Below, in pieces: positions 9,277 through 17,403 of a DNA stretch of 59,355 nt. The stretch's first letter is position 1. Each line of letters opens with the position of its first letter. Made by a program: the position numbers and the translations under genes. The notes under the pieces are model-generated. The model did no database searches. It was not told the DNA's origin and saw nothing but the letters and a program-made list of their open reading frames with translations. The DNA is from an uncultured Pseudomonadota bacterium (GTDB lineage Bacteria > Pseudomonadota > Gammaproteobacteria > Steroidobacterales > Steroidobacteraceae), in the NCBI GenBank assembly GCA_903927005.1, contig CAIYLH010000058.1, positions 1-59,355 on the forward strand, read 5' to 3'.

Positions 9277-9846
9277 ATGACCACGCTGATCATCGGCCTC
9301 GTGCTGTTCCTCGGCATCCATTCACTGGCGATCGTGGCCCCGCACTGCCGTGATCGGCTGGCAGCTCGCCTCGGACCGGTCTGGAAGGGGCTGTATGCCC
9401 TGCTGGCGGCGGTCGGGCTGTGGCTGGTAGTTACCGGCTTCAGCGTGGCGCGGGGCCACGCCTCGACGCTCTATATCCCCACAGCCCCGATGCAGGCGGC
9501 CTCCCTGGTACTGATGCTGCTGGTGTTCCCGAGCCTGTGGGCCAGCTACCTGCCTGGCCGGATCCAGACAACGCTGCGCCACCCGCTGCTGGTGGCGACC
9601 CAGGCCTGGGCCCTCGCCCACCTGCTGGCCAACGGCAGCAGCGCGGACGTGCTGCTGTTCGGCGCCCTGCTCGCCTGGGCATTCGCCGAACAGGTCTCGC
9701 TGCAGCAGCGACCCCGCCGACCGCTGCCGATGGCGCCCAGCGGCCGCTTCAACGACGCCATCGCCGTCGTGGCGGGACTTGCCAGCTACGCGCTGTTTCT
9801 GGGCGGGCTGCACCGCTGGCTGTTCGGACTGCCGCCCTTGGGCTAA
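9277..9846 (+). CDS. NnrU family membrane protein
   Basis: 189 residues. The ATG at 9277 has GGAG six bases upstream and is chosen over the longer open frame, whose extension is polar and overlaps the divergent small gene. The N-terminus (TTLIIGLVLFLGIHSLAIVAP) with the membrane-embedded His, then GPVWKGLYALLAAVGLWLVV and SLWASYLPGRIQTTLRHP, are the hallmarks of NnrU proteins. About five membrane helices are visible. The NnrU family was named for genes near nitric-oxide/nitrite reductase clusters, but no denitrification gene is nearby, so the role here is unknown. Confidence 0.8.
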   Translation: MTTLIIGLVLFLGIHSLAIVAPHCRDRLAARLGPVWKGLYALLAAVGLWLVVTGFSVARGHASTLYIPTAPMQAASLVLMLLVFPSLWASYLPGRIQTTLRHPLLVATQAWALAHLLANGSSADVLLFGALLAWAFAEQVSLQQRPRRPLPMAPSGRFNDAIAVVAGLASYALFLGGLHRWLFGLPPLG

Positions 9847-9865
9847 GACCCGACTGCGCCCCGCT

Positions 9866-10270
9866 TCAGGCGCGGAGCCATCTCAGCAGCAGCGCGCCGG
9901 CCAACGCCACCGTCACCAGCCAGGTCAATAGCATGCCGACAAAGCGGGGCGGCGAAGCCCCGCCGCTGCGCGCAAGTCCGGCCGCATGCAGCAGTCGACC
10001 GCACAGCAGCGCAAGTCCCGCCGCCTGCAAGCCCACCGCCGGTAGTGCCGCCGTCAGCTCCGCCAGCAGCAGCAGCAGCAACGCCAGCGGCGCCGTCTCG
10101 AGCAGATTGCCGTGCGCGCGGATCGCGCGCGTTAGCCGCGACTGCCCGCCGTCACCGAGCCCGACGCGGTGCCGTACCCGCAGCGTGGCGACCCACGCGC
10201 CCAGCGCGACCGCAAGCAGCGCGAGCAGCGCGGCATACAGCGCCGTGACCAGCGGTAGCGCGCCGCTCAC
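9866..10270 (-). CDS. MAPEG family membrane protein
   Basis: 134 residues with four hydrophobic segments. The MAPEG core is visible: RVRHRVGLGDGGQSRLTRA followed by IRAHGNLLETAPLALLLLLL, which supplies the conserved Arg/Asn/Glu of the glutathione-binding helices. Bacterial MAPEG members resemble microsomal glutathione S-transferase, but their substrates are mostly unknown. It is convergent with the NnrU gene and lies 34 bases downstream of the peroxiredoxin gene on the same strand, so co-transcription is likely and would fit an oxidative-stress pairing. Confidence 0.85.
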   Translation of the reverse strand: MSGALPLVTALYAALLALLAVALGAWVATLRVRHRVGLGDGGQSRLTRAIRAHGNLLETAPLALLLLLLAELTAALPAVGLQAAGLALLCGRLLHAAGLARSGGASPPRFVGMLLTWLVTVALAGALLLRWLRA

Positions 10271-10304
10271 TCAGCACCGCCGCTGACGCTGGCGACGCGA
10301 TTCA

Positions 10305-10787
10305 TCACAGCTGGCCGAGGACGTACTCGGCGGTGCTGACACGGAACTCGCCGCCAGCCTCAACGTTCAGTTGCGTGACGACGCCGTCCTTCACCACCAG
10401 GGCAAAGCGCTTGCCGCGGATGCCCATGCCGAAGCCGGTCGCGTCGAGCTCGAGGCCAAGCGCCCGGGTGAACTCCGCATTGCCGTCGGCGAGCATCTGG
10501 ATATCGTCGCCCGCGCCGCTGGCCTTGCCCCAGGCCGCCATCACGAACACATCGTTGACCGCCAGGCAGGCGATCGTGTCGACGCCCTTGGCCTTCAGCT
10601 GCGCGACGTGCTGCACGAAGCCCGGCAGATGCTTGGCGTGACAGGTCGGCGTGAACGCACCGGGAACCGAGAACAGCACGACCGTCTTGCCGCTGAACAG
10701 CTCGTCCGTCGTGATGTTGGCCGGGCCATCCTTGGTCATGTGCTTGAGGGTCGCCACCGCAATGCGATCGCCCACGTTAATCGTCAT
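10305..10787 (-). CDS. Peroxiredoxin, Prx5-like
   Basis: 160 residues, the usual size for bacterial Prx5-type (hybrid Prx without the glutaredoxin domain). The peroxidatic cysteine lies in VPGAFTPTCHAKHLPGF, with the conserved Pro-Thr two and one residues before it. CLAVNDVFVMAAWGKA and a late RFALVVKDGVV complete the fold. It reduces hydrogen peroxide and organic peroxides with thiol reductants in the cytosol. A TATGAT -10-like box lies upstream (complement 10830-10835). Confidence 0.9.
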   Translation of the reverse strand: MTINVGDRIAVATLKHMTKDGPANITTDELFSGKTVVLFSVPGAFTPTCHAKHLPGFVQHVAQLKAKGVDTIACLAVNDVFVMAAWGKASGAGDDIQMLADGNAEFTRALGLELDATGFGMGIRGKRFALVVKDGVVTQLNVEAGGEFRVSTAEYVLGQL

Positions 10788-11157
10788 GTTTCGATACTCC
10801 GCGCTAGGCCAAAAATAAATCCTGTGCCGATCATAGCCGCTGCCGAGCTGCAGTTGGGCACCGACGCATGACTCCGTCAGAAGCGGTGAGTGTCCGCAAC
10901 TTCAATGAAGGTTCATTCACAGCGAAAAATAAGTAAATAGTAAGAATCGTGTACTGAATCTACCCACTATTTCAGTGCGTGACCGCTCGCTACAGTCCGC
11001 TCCACGAGGTCCATTGGATGGACCCGTACTGGAAGACAGGGAAGTCCGGCCGGCGCGCGACGATGCTGGCCCCGCCACGCGCGGAGCGGCAGCGCGCACG
11101 CCACGATCGGCCCCTTTTTCCAGCGACACCTACCTGCCGACTGCAAGGAAGCTTCTG
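10788..11157 (+). promoter_or_regulatory. Peroxiredoxin / cytochrome-porin divergent intergenic region
   Basis: 370 bases without a convincing gene. The stretch 10905-10975 is unusually AT-rich for this window. It holds an inverted repeat ACTGAA-N12-TTCAGT (10953-10958 and 10971-10976), a candidate operator for the cytochrome-porin/azurin pair. The open frame that extends the cytochrome-porin upstream to 10975 has no signal-peptide or ribosome-site logic, so it is read as untranslated leader. Confidence 0.4.
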
Positions 11158-12549
11158 ATGCGCCGTCTCCACCTCAACCGTTCCCGCTGGACCGCCCCCG
11201 CCCGCAGTGTCGTCGGCACCGCCACGACAGCAATGCAGGTCGCCGCGCTGCTCACCGCGCTGGCCGGTGCGGGCGCCGCGCAAGCGGTGCCGAGCTTCGC
11301 AAGCCAGACCGGAATGCCCTGCGAGCAGTGCCATACGGTCGGCTACGGGCCGGCTCTGACACCCTACGGTCGCCAGTTCAAGCTCAACGGCTATGTCTGG
11401 GGCGAAGGCAAGACGATGCCAGTCGCGCTGATGGTGCAGGGCGGCTATACCAAGCTCAAGACTGACCTGCCCGAGCCGCTGGCTGACCACACCAGCGTCA
11501 ACAACAACCTGTCGATGGACCAGGCGAGCCTGTTCCTCGCCGGTCGGATCAGCGAGCACATCGGTGGCTTCGCGCAGATCACCTACAGCGGCCCGGACCG
11601 CGCGACCTCCTGGGACAACGTCGACGTGCGCTACGCGCACCCGATGGCCTTCGGCGACAACTCGGCGGTCGTCGGCGTCTCCATCAACAACAGCCCGACC
11701 GCGCAAGACCTGTGGAACTCCACGCCGACCTGGGGCTACCCGTACATAGGCTCGGAGCTGGCGCCGACCCCGGGCACCGGCGCGATGCTCGGTGGACTGG
11801 GCCAGAGCGTGCTCGGCGCGAGCGTCTACGCGATGTTCAATGATCGCTACTACGTCGAACTTGGTGGCTATCGCGGCATGTCCGATCGCTGGCTCAAGAA
11901 CGTCGGCCTCGATGGCGACGCCAACGTGCATATGGTCGGCGCGGCGCCCTATGCCCGCGCGGCGATCCAGTTCGACGGCCCGGTACGGCACGCCTCGATC
12001 GGCCTTGTCGCGCTGGACGCCAAGTTCGAGCCGGACGCGAGCATCGGCCTGCGCGACCGCTACACCGACATTGGCCTGGACGCGACCTACCAGTGGCTGC
12101 CCAACGGCCCGCACCAGTTGTCGATCAATGCCGCGCTGACCCACGAGAAGCGCTCGCTGGACGCCAGCGTACAGCTCGAGGAAGCGAGCAACGTCAGCAG
12201 CAACCTGACCTTCTTCAGCTTTGATGCGACCTATGCCTACGAGCGCACCTGGTCGGTAGCGGCCGGGGTATTTTCGAGTCACGGCGACAGCGACTCGACG
12301 CTGTACTCGGTGCAGCCGCTGGAAGGCAGCCTCAACGGCAAGCCCGACAGCCGCGGCTATTCGCTACAGCTCGAGTACATCCCGTTCGGCAAGGAGAAGT
12401 CGCTATGGCGTCCGTGGCTGAACGTACGAACTGGCCTGCAATACGTCGGCTACTCGAAGTTCAACGGCGGCAACGACAACTACGATGGCTTCGGCCGCTC
12501 GGCGTCAGACAACAACACGTTGTTTGCTTACCTGTGGATCATCCTGTAA
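11158..12549 (+). CDS. Cyc2-like outer-membrane cytochrome-porin fusion
   Basis: 463 residues. The start at 11158 has AAGGAAG eight bases upstream and gives a signal peptide (RSRW..., hydrophobic core about 25-43, cleavage after AQA). The mature N-terminus carries one c-type heme site, CEQCH (residues 55-59), within PSFASQTGMPCEQCHT, followed by LTPYGRQFKLNGYVW. That is the arrangement of Cyc2-type iron-oxidase cytochromes. The remaining 380 or so residues alternate polar and hydrophobic positions with Gly and aromatic girdles, as in a 16-strand porin-like barrel, ending NNTLFAYLWIIL. Azurin follows 29 bases later. Extracellular electron exchange is inferred; a plain monoheme porin of other use is possible. 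Confidence 0.7.
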   Translation: MRRLHLNRSRWTAPARSVVGTATTAMQVAALLTALAGAGAAQAVPSFASQTGMPCEQCHTVGYGPALTPYGRQFKLNGYVWGEGKTMPVALMVQGGYTKLKTDLPEPLADHTSVNNNLSMDQASLFLAGRISEHIGGFAQITYSGPDRATSWDNVDVRYAHPMAFGDNSAVVGVSINNSPTAQDLWNSTPTWGYPYIGSELAPTPGTGAMLGGLGQSVLGASVYAMFNDRYYVELGGYRGMSDRWLKNVGLDGDANVHMVGAAPYARAAIQFDGPVRHASIGLVALDAKFEPDASIGLRDRYTDIGLDATYQWLPNGPHQLSINAALTHEKRSLDASVQLEEASNVSSNLTFFSFDATYAYERTWSVAAGVFSSHGDSDSTLYSVQPLEGSLNGKPDSRGYSLQLEYIPFGKEKSLWRPWLNVRTGLQYVGYSKFNGGNDNYDGFGRSASDNNTLFAYLWIIL

Positions 12550-12578
12550 TCACCCCCGGCAAACCCCACGGAGGCCCT

Positions 12579-13070
12579 ATGCGTTCGTTGCTCCTGCCAC
12601 CTCTTGCGATCGCGGCGCTGACGCTGTGCGCCGCCGCCGCGCACGCCCAGGGCAGCTGTTCGCTCAACCTCGAGGCGAACGACATGATGCAGTTCAGCAC
12701 CCAGAAGCTGACCGTCGCGGCGGACTGCGACGAAGTCGAGCTGACGCTCAAGCACACCGGCAGCGCCAACCCTGCCGGCATGCTGCACAACTGGGTGCTG
12801 GTGCGCCGCGCCGACATGAGTGCCGTGGCCACCGCTGGACTTAAGGCCGGACGCGAGCACGAGTACCGGCCCGCGGGCGACACCCGCGTGCTGGCCGCGA
12901 CGCCGCTGGTTGGCGGCGGCCAGAGCACCTCGATCCGCTTCGATAGCCGCGCGCTGAATACGGGCGAGGTCTACGCGTTCTTCTGCTCGACGCCCGGACA
13001 CAACGTGATCATGCGCGGCCAGCTGGTACGCGAGGCCGGTGCGCGCGTCGCCGACGCCAGCAGCCGCTAA
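12579..13070 (+). CDS. azu: Azurin, periplasmic blue copper protein
   Basis: 163 residues with a signal peptide (cleavage after AHAQ). The mature protein begins with the azurin pattern CSLNLEANDMMQF. All type-1 copper ligands are present: His70 in GMLHNWVL, then Cys136, His141 and Met145 in FFCSTPGHNVIM. Cys27 and Cys50 give the conserved disulphide. It is a single-electron carrier in the periplasm. The start has CGGAGG upstream and lies 29 bases after the cytochrome-porin gene, so the two are probably one operon and azurin is the likely redox partner of the heme at the outer membrane. Confidence 0.93.
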   Translation: MRSLLLPPLAIAALTLCAAAAHAQGSCSLNLEANDMMQFSTQKLTVAADCDEVELTLKHTGSANPAGMLHNWVLVRRADMSAVATAGLKAGREHEYRPAGDTRVLAATPLVGGGQSTSIRFDSRALNTGEVYAFFCSTPGHNVIMRGQLVREAGARVADASSR

Positions 13071-13085
13071 GCGCCGGCACCCGCT

Positions 13086-13868
13086 TCAACGCGGTCGTGA
13101 CAGCAACGCGACCGCAGCGGTCGCCCAACGGCGTGGAACGAAGCGAACCGTCCGCGCCAGCAGGGCATTGAGAACGCCGGGGACGACCACGCGCTGTCCG
13201 CGCAGCAAAGCGCGGTAGCCCCGCCGTGCGACCTGGGCAACACCCATCATCGGCACGCCCCGCCGCAGCGTTCGCCCCAGCTGCATGCCTGCCCGTGCCT
13301 GGAACCCCGACGGGGTCGGCCCCGGACACAGCGCGGTGACGCTGACCCCACTGCCCTCGAGCTCGTGCGCGAGCGCCTCGGAGTAATGCAACACGTAGGC
13401 CTTGCTGGCGTAATAGACCGCCATGTACGGGCCCGGCTGGAACGCGGCGACCGAGGCGACATTCAAGATCCGCCCCGAGCCGCGCGCCAGCAGCGCCGGC
13501 AGCAGCCGCTTGGTCAGCCGCGTGAGCGTCACAATGTTCAGATCCAGCAGTTCCTGCTCGGCGGCCAGGGGAATGGCCCGATGCAGGCCGAAAGCACCGA
13601 TGCCGGCACTATTGATCAGCAGCTCTGGGACGATCTGACGCCGCTCGAGCTCGCAAACCAAGGTATCTGCCGCTACGCGGCCGGAGAGGTCCATGGCCAG
13701 GACGACGGCCTGAACCCCATGACGGGCGCTGAGTTCCGCGCCCAGGGCCTGCAACGGGCCCTCAGTGCGCGCCACGAGCACCAGATCGTGGCCATCGGCG
13801 GCCGCGAGCCTTGCCAGCTCGCGACCGATTCCCGACGAGGCGCCCGTGACGAGCGCCCAGCGCCGCAT
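13086..13868 (-). CDS. SDR family NAD(P)-dependent oxidoreductase
   Basis: 260 residues, a classical short-chain dehydrogenase. The cofactor motif TGASSGIG lies at about residues 8-15. LINSAGIGAFG, the catalytic Ser in ILNVASVAAF, and the catalytic YYASK dyad are all present, followed by CPGPTPSGF. The Arg/Thr after the second strand (VARTEGPL) suggests NADP preference. The substrate is unknown; the SDR type with an HELEGSGVSV segment is often a membrane-associated lipid or retinol-like dehydrogenase. It starts 4 bases after the upstream TPR-like gene and is probably co-transcribed with it. Confidence 0.88.
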   Translation of the reverse strand: MRRWALVTGASSGIGRELARLAAADGHDLVLVARTEGPLQALGAELSARHGVQAVVLAMDLSGRVAADTLVCELERRQIVPELLINSAGIGAFGLHRAIPLAAEQELLDLNIVTLTRLTKRLLPALLARGSGRILNVASVAAFQPGPYMAVYYASKAYVLHYSEALAHELEGSGVSVTALCPGPTPSGFQARAGMQLGRTLRRGVPMMGVAQVARRGYRALLRGQRVVVPGVLNALLARTVRFVPRRWATAAVALLSRPR

Positions 13869-13872
13869 CGCG

Positions 13873-15111
13873 TCAGATCTTCTGCAGCGCCAGCAGCCAG
13901 ACCTTGGCAGCGCGAGCCATCCGACTGTCGGTCTGCGCGGCGGTAAAGGCCTTGATGGCCTCGTCCTTCTTACCGAGCTTGTAGTAGGCGAAGCCGAGGT
14001 TCATGTTAGCGTCGTCCAGCCGCTTGACCTTGCCGACCCGCTCCGGCTTCAGCCCGCGCTCGATCGCCTCGACCGCCTTGTCGAACTCGCCCAGGCCGAG
14101 GAACGCAAGGCCCACCTTGACGTCCGCCTCACCGCTGCCACCAGCGCGCGCTTCCTTGTCCAGCGAGCCGATCAGCTTCTTGTCCTCGGCCGTCAACTCC
14201 TTCGCCTGCTTGAGCATGCGACTGTTGCGATCGGTCGGCGCAATCAGCTTCACCGCGCTCTTGCCGATGCCGGCCTCGAGAACCTTCAGCGCCTCTGCCG
14301 GCGAGCCGGCCTCGAGCGCCATGTCGGCGTACTCGACGTACTCGCTCTCGCGCGTCAGGAAGTCCTGATCGAACGCGAGCCGATACAGATTCATCATCGC
14401 GTGCGGATCCGCCGCCTGGCTCTCATAGACGGACATCAGGCTGAGCAGGTACTCACGGTTGAGGAAACGCGCTTCAAGCGCTTCGATCGTCGCAACCTGC
14501 TTGTCCTTCTGACCGAGCTGCGTGTAGCACTGGTATTCGCGCTTGAGCTCCGTCTCCGAAGCCTCCTTGCCCTCGACCGACTTCTCCAGCGCGACCACGC
14601 CGTTGGCGCAGTCCTTCTGGATCAGATAGAGCGTCGCGAGGAAGCTGTAGGCGTCGCTGCCGCCGCCGGCGTCGACCCACTTCTTGGCGTATGGCACGGC
14701 CTTTTCGTAGTTGCCGCCCTTGCCGAAGATCTGTGACAGCGCCCGGTAGGCGCGCATCTTCTCGTCGGCCGGCACGCCCTCCATGGTCACCAGCTCTTCC
14801 CAGGCCTCGGCGTAAATCTCGTAATCGCCCTTGCCACCGCCCGCCGCGCCGAGGAGCTTCAGCGCCACCTCGCGATCATAGGGCTTCTTCGCGATCGCCA
14901 GACCCTCGCGGGCCTTGGCGATGCCGGTGTCGAAGTCCTTCTTCTGAATCGCGTCCTGCGCGGGCTTCAGAAACTTCGTCACCTCCGGCGAGATCGTCGG
15001 CGGCTTCGGATCAGCCGCCCAGGCAGACGACGACGCAAGACCCAAGCCGAGGAGCGACGCGCAGACAGCAAGCGCCGCCGGACGTTGGAAGCGCGATAGC
15101 CAGATAGCCAT
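13873..15111 (-). CDS. Secreted TPR-like protein A of the TonB locus
   Basis: 412 residues from the ATG at 15111, which has GAGGTG upstream; an upstream in-frame start would overlap the neighbouring gene. The signal peptide ends ASSSAWA-A. The body is alpha-helical with degenerate TPR-like repeats, best seen at the C-terminus (DDANMNLGFAYYKLGKKDEA then AFTAAQTDSRMARAAKVWLL). It is a clear paralogue of the gene upstream (15135-16349). Such proteins accompany tonB-exbB-exbD-exbD loci in Xanthomonas relatives; their job is not established. Periplasmic location is inferred. Confidence 0.78.
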   Translation of the reverse strand: MAIWLSRFQRPAALAVCASLLGLGLASSSAWAADPKPPTISPEVTKFLKPAQDAIQKKDFDTGIAKAREGLAIAKKPYDREVALKLLGAAGGGKGDYEIYAEAWEELVTMEGVPADEKMRAYRALSQIFGKGGNYEKAVPYAKKWVDAGGGSDAYSFLATLYLIQKDCANGVVALEKSVEGKEASETELKREYQCYTQLGQKDKQVATIEALEARFLNREYLLSLMSVYESQAADPHAMMNLYRLAFDQDFLTRESEYVEYADMALEAGSPAEALKVLEAGIGKSAVKLIAPTDRNSRMLKQAKELTAEDKKLIGSLDKEARAGGSGEADVKVGLAFLGLGEFDKAVEAIERGLKPERVGKVKRLDDANMNLGFAYYKLGKKDEAIKAFTAAQTDSRMARAAKVWLLALQKI

Positions 15112-15134
15112 GACCCACCTCTTGATGATTGGAC

Positions 15135-16349
15135 TCAGGCGCCGAGCCACATCTTGGCGGCAGCAGCCATACGAGCATCAGCCTTGGCGGCGTTGAACGC
15201 CTTGTCCGCTTCCGCCTTCTTGTTGAGCTTCAGCAGCGAAATTCCGAGCACCATGTTCGCGTCATCCGGACGCTTGACGCGGGCCACGCGCTCCGCCGAC
15301 AGCGCACGCTGTAGCGCATCGACGGCCTTGTCGTACTGCTTCAGGCTGAAGTAGCGCATGCCAACACGATAGTCGGTATCGCCATTCTTGCCGGCGTGTG
15401 CCTCGGCATCGAGCTGCGCGACGGTCTTCGCGTCTTCGACGGCGCGATCCTTGGCCTGCTTGAGCAGGCCGTCGGCCTTCTCCATCTTCTTGATGACCTT
15501 CTTCGAGATCGCCTTCTCAAGGACGCGCTGCGCCTCGGCCGTCGTGCCGACGTCGAGCGCGCGGTCAGCGAGCTTGATGAAATCCGACTCGTTGTCCAGA
15601 TAGTCGTGCTCGAAGCCGTAGCGAAGCATGGCGAAGATCGCCATGTCATCGATCTTCTTCTCCTGGTTGATCGACAGCACCTGGTTGAACCAGTCCTTCT
15701 TCGGGAACCGGCGCAGCAGTTCCTCGGCGGTCGCCAGCAGACGAGCATCCTTCATCTGGAAATAGCAGGAGTCCTTGGCCTTGAGCTGCTGCTCGTTCGC
15801 TTCCTTGCCACCGGCAAGCGCCTTGTCGAGAGCCTCGAGGCCGTTCCTGCAGTCGCGCGAACCGAAGTACAGCGTCGCGAGCATGTCGTAATCCGACGCG
15901 CTGCCGCCGCTCCTCATCGCCTCCTTCATCTCGCCGAGCGCCTTGTCCAGCTTGCCCGTCTGCGCATAGGCGCCCGCGAGCGCCTTGTGCAACTGGCCCT
16001 TGCTGCCGGCCGGCACGCCGTCGGATGCGAGCAACTGCTCGAGCGCATCGGCCTGGTCGGCGTACTTGCCCGACGCGCCTGCGACGTTGACCATCAGGTT
16101 CGCAGCGGCAACCTTCTCGAAGCCGCTCTTGGCGGCGGCCTTGGCGTCCTTCGCGGCCGCCAGCGCCTTGCCCATGTCGCGCGCCTTGAAGGCTTCGACA
16201 CCGGCGTTGTACTTGTCCGAGAATTCAGCAGAGGTCTGCTGGGCGCGGGCGGACTGCGTGCCTAGACAGAGCACGGCCACCGTGACAAGACCGGCCACGA
16301 ACAGGGCGCGCGCAGCGCGCGGCGATGAAATAGCGAGCGTGCTCATCAT
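15135..16349 (-). CDS. Secreted TPR-like protein B of the TonB locus
   Basis: 404 residues with signal peptide (cleavage near SARAQ). GAGG precedes two adjacent ATGs (16349 and 16346); the second has the better spacing. It is lysine- and alanine-rich and helical, with TPR-like units at the N-terminus (KYNAGVEAFKARDMGKALAA) and C-terminus (VGMRYFSLKQYDKAVDALQR). It aligns end to end with the downstream paralogue through shared landmarks such as VKRPDDANMVLG and a C-terminal KADARMAAAAKMWL. It is separated from exbD2 by a strong terminator, so the TPR pair has its own or read-through transcription. Confidence 0.78.
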   Translation of the reverse strand: MMSTLAISSPRAARALFVAGLVTVAVLCLGTQSARAQQTSAEFSDKYNAGVEAFKARDMGKALAAAKDAKAAAKSGFEKVAAANLMVNVAGASGKYADQADALEQLLASDGVPAGSKGQLHKALAGAYAQTGKLDKALGEMKEAMRSGGSASDYDMLATLYFGSRDCRNGLEALDKALAGGKEANEQQLKAKDSCYFQMKDARLLATAEELLRRFPKKDWFNQVLSINQEKKIDDMAIFAMLRYGFEHDYLDNESDFIKLADRALDVGTTAEAQRVLEKAISKKVIKKMEKADGLLKQAKDRAVEDAKTVAQLDAEAHAGKNGDTDYRVGMRYFSLKQYDKAVDALQRALSAERVARVKRPDDANMVLGISLLKLNKKAEADKAFNAAKADARMAAAAKMWLGA

Positions 16350-16426
16350 GTACCTCAGTTAACTCCGGACTCTGACCGTTTTGACGTTAGCGGCAACGTG
16401 CAAGTTCCCGCCACCCCGTATATCGC

Positions 16427-16466
16427 AAAAAAAATGGGCCGACGAAGTCAGCCCATTTCTTTTTTT
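16427..16466. terminator. Bidirectional terminator between exbD2 and the TPR pair
   Basis: The stem AAATGGGC / GCCCATTT has an internal GAC-gaa-GTC extension and is flanked by eight A on the left and seven T on the right, so it can work on both strands. On the minus strand it follows exbD2 by about 40 bases and marks the end of the tonB-exbB-exbD1-exbD2 operon. Confidence 0.8.
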
Positions 16467-16506
16467 CAACGCGTCGCGGCCTGTACTCAGCGCCGCTGCC
16501 CCCTGC

Positions 16507-16926
16507 TTAGAGGGCTCCGCTAGCATCGGCAACGAAGCCGATCTTCTTCAACCCACCGCGCTGCACCGCGAACAGGACGGTCGCCGCGGAATCGTACTTC
16601 GCGCGGCGGTCCACCGAGAGGTGCACCTCCGGCTGCGGATCCTTGACGGCCTCGTCCTTGATCTTCAGACGCAGCTCGGTCGGAGTGACCGGCGAGTTGT
16701 TCCACAGCACCGCGCCGTTGTAGGACACGTCGATGTTGATCGGCACGGACTTAACATCCGGCGGCGGCGCATCGGTCGCCCGCGGCAGGTCGATCTTGAC
16801 CGCATGTGTCATCACCGGCAGCGTGATGATAAAGATGATCAGCAGAACCAGCATGATGTCGACAAGCGGCACGACGTTGATCGCCGTCTGGTATTCGTCG
16901 CTAACGTCGCTGACTGACATTCCCAT
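16507..16926 (-). CDS. exbD: ExbD biopolymer transporter, second copy
   Basis: 139 residues. One N-terminal membrane helix contains the proton-path aspartate in NVVPLVDIMLVLLIIFII, followed by a periplasmic domain with PQPEVHLSVDRRAKYDSA. It is part of the ExbB-ExbD motor that uses proton motive force to drive TonB. It is the last gene of the operon, 23 bases after exbD1. The two ExbD copies share the membrane helix but differ in the periplasmic domain, which suggests hetero-assembly or partner specificity; that is inference. A two-exbD arrangement is known in Xanthomonas. Confidence 0.92.
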   Translation of the reverse strand: MGMSVSDVSDEYQTAINVVPLVDIMLVLLIIFIITLPVMTHAVKIDLPRATDAPPPDVKSVPINIDVSYNGAVLWNNSPVTPTELRLKIKDEAVKDPQPEVHLSVDRRAKYDSAATVLFAVQRGGLKKIGFVADASGAL

Positions 16927-16949
16927 CGAGTAGTGCTCCTAGATCGCTA

Positions 16950-17369
16950 TCAGTCGATGTGAGGCGGTTCGGCGATGAACGCCACCTTGAGCAGGAAGTT
17001 GCGCTGCAGCGTGGTCAGCACGTCGGCGACGTACGCGTAGGTCACGCGCTTGTCGGCCCGAATGTGCACTTCCGGCTGCGGCGTCTTCTGCGCCTCGACC
17101 AGCGCCGACTTGGCGAGGTCCTCGAGTGAGATCGCGTTGTCGTTCCAGTAGACCTGGCCGGCGAAGTCGACCGAGAGATTGATGTTCTCGGGCTTGGTCT
17201 CCGTCGGCAGGTTGAAGTTCGTCGGCAGATTGACTCGCACCGCCTTCGTCACCACGGGGACCGTGATGATGAAGATGATGAGGAGCACCAGCATGATGTC
17301 GACGAGCGGAACGATATTGATCTCGTTGTTGTAATCGCCTTCCTTAATCGGGCTGCCACCGCCTGCCAT
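16950..17369 (-). CDS. exbD: ExbD biopolymer transporter, first copy
   Basis: 139 residues with the same architecture: NIVPLVDIMLVLLIIFII with the conserved membrane Asp, then a periplasmic domain (PQPEVHIRADKRVTYAYVAD, LLKVAFIAEPP). It lies 34 bases downstream of exbB. The short Gly-rich N-terminus (MAGGGSPIKEGDYNNE) is cytoplasmic. Confidence 0.93.
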   Translation of the reverse strand: MAGGGSPIKEGDYNNEINIVPLVDIMLVLLIIFIITVPVVTKAVRVNLPTNFNLPTETKPENINLSVDFAGQVYWNDNAISLEDLAKSALVEAQKTPQPEVHIRADKRVTYAYVADVLTTLQRNFLLKVAFIAEPPHID

Positions 17370-17403
17370 GCTCGTGCTCCTCGTCTATATCTAGGGCTAA
17401 AAC

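Noticed and set aside
10975-11157. In-frame upstream extension of the cytochrome-porin by 61 codons
   Set aside because: No ribosome site at 10975, no signal peptide logic, and the ATG at 11158 has both; the frame lacks stops simply because the region is GC-rich.
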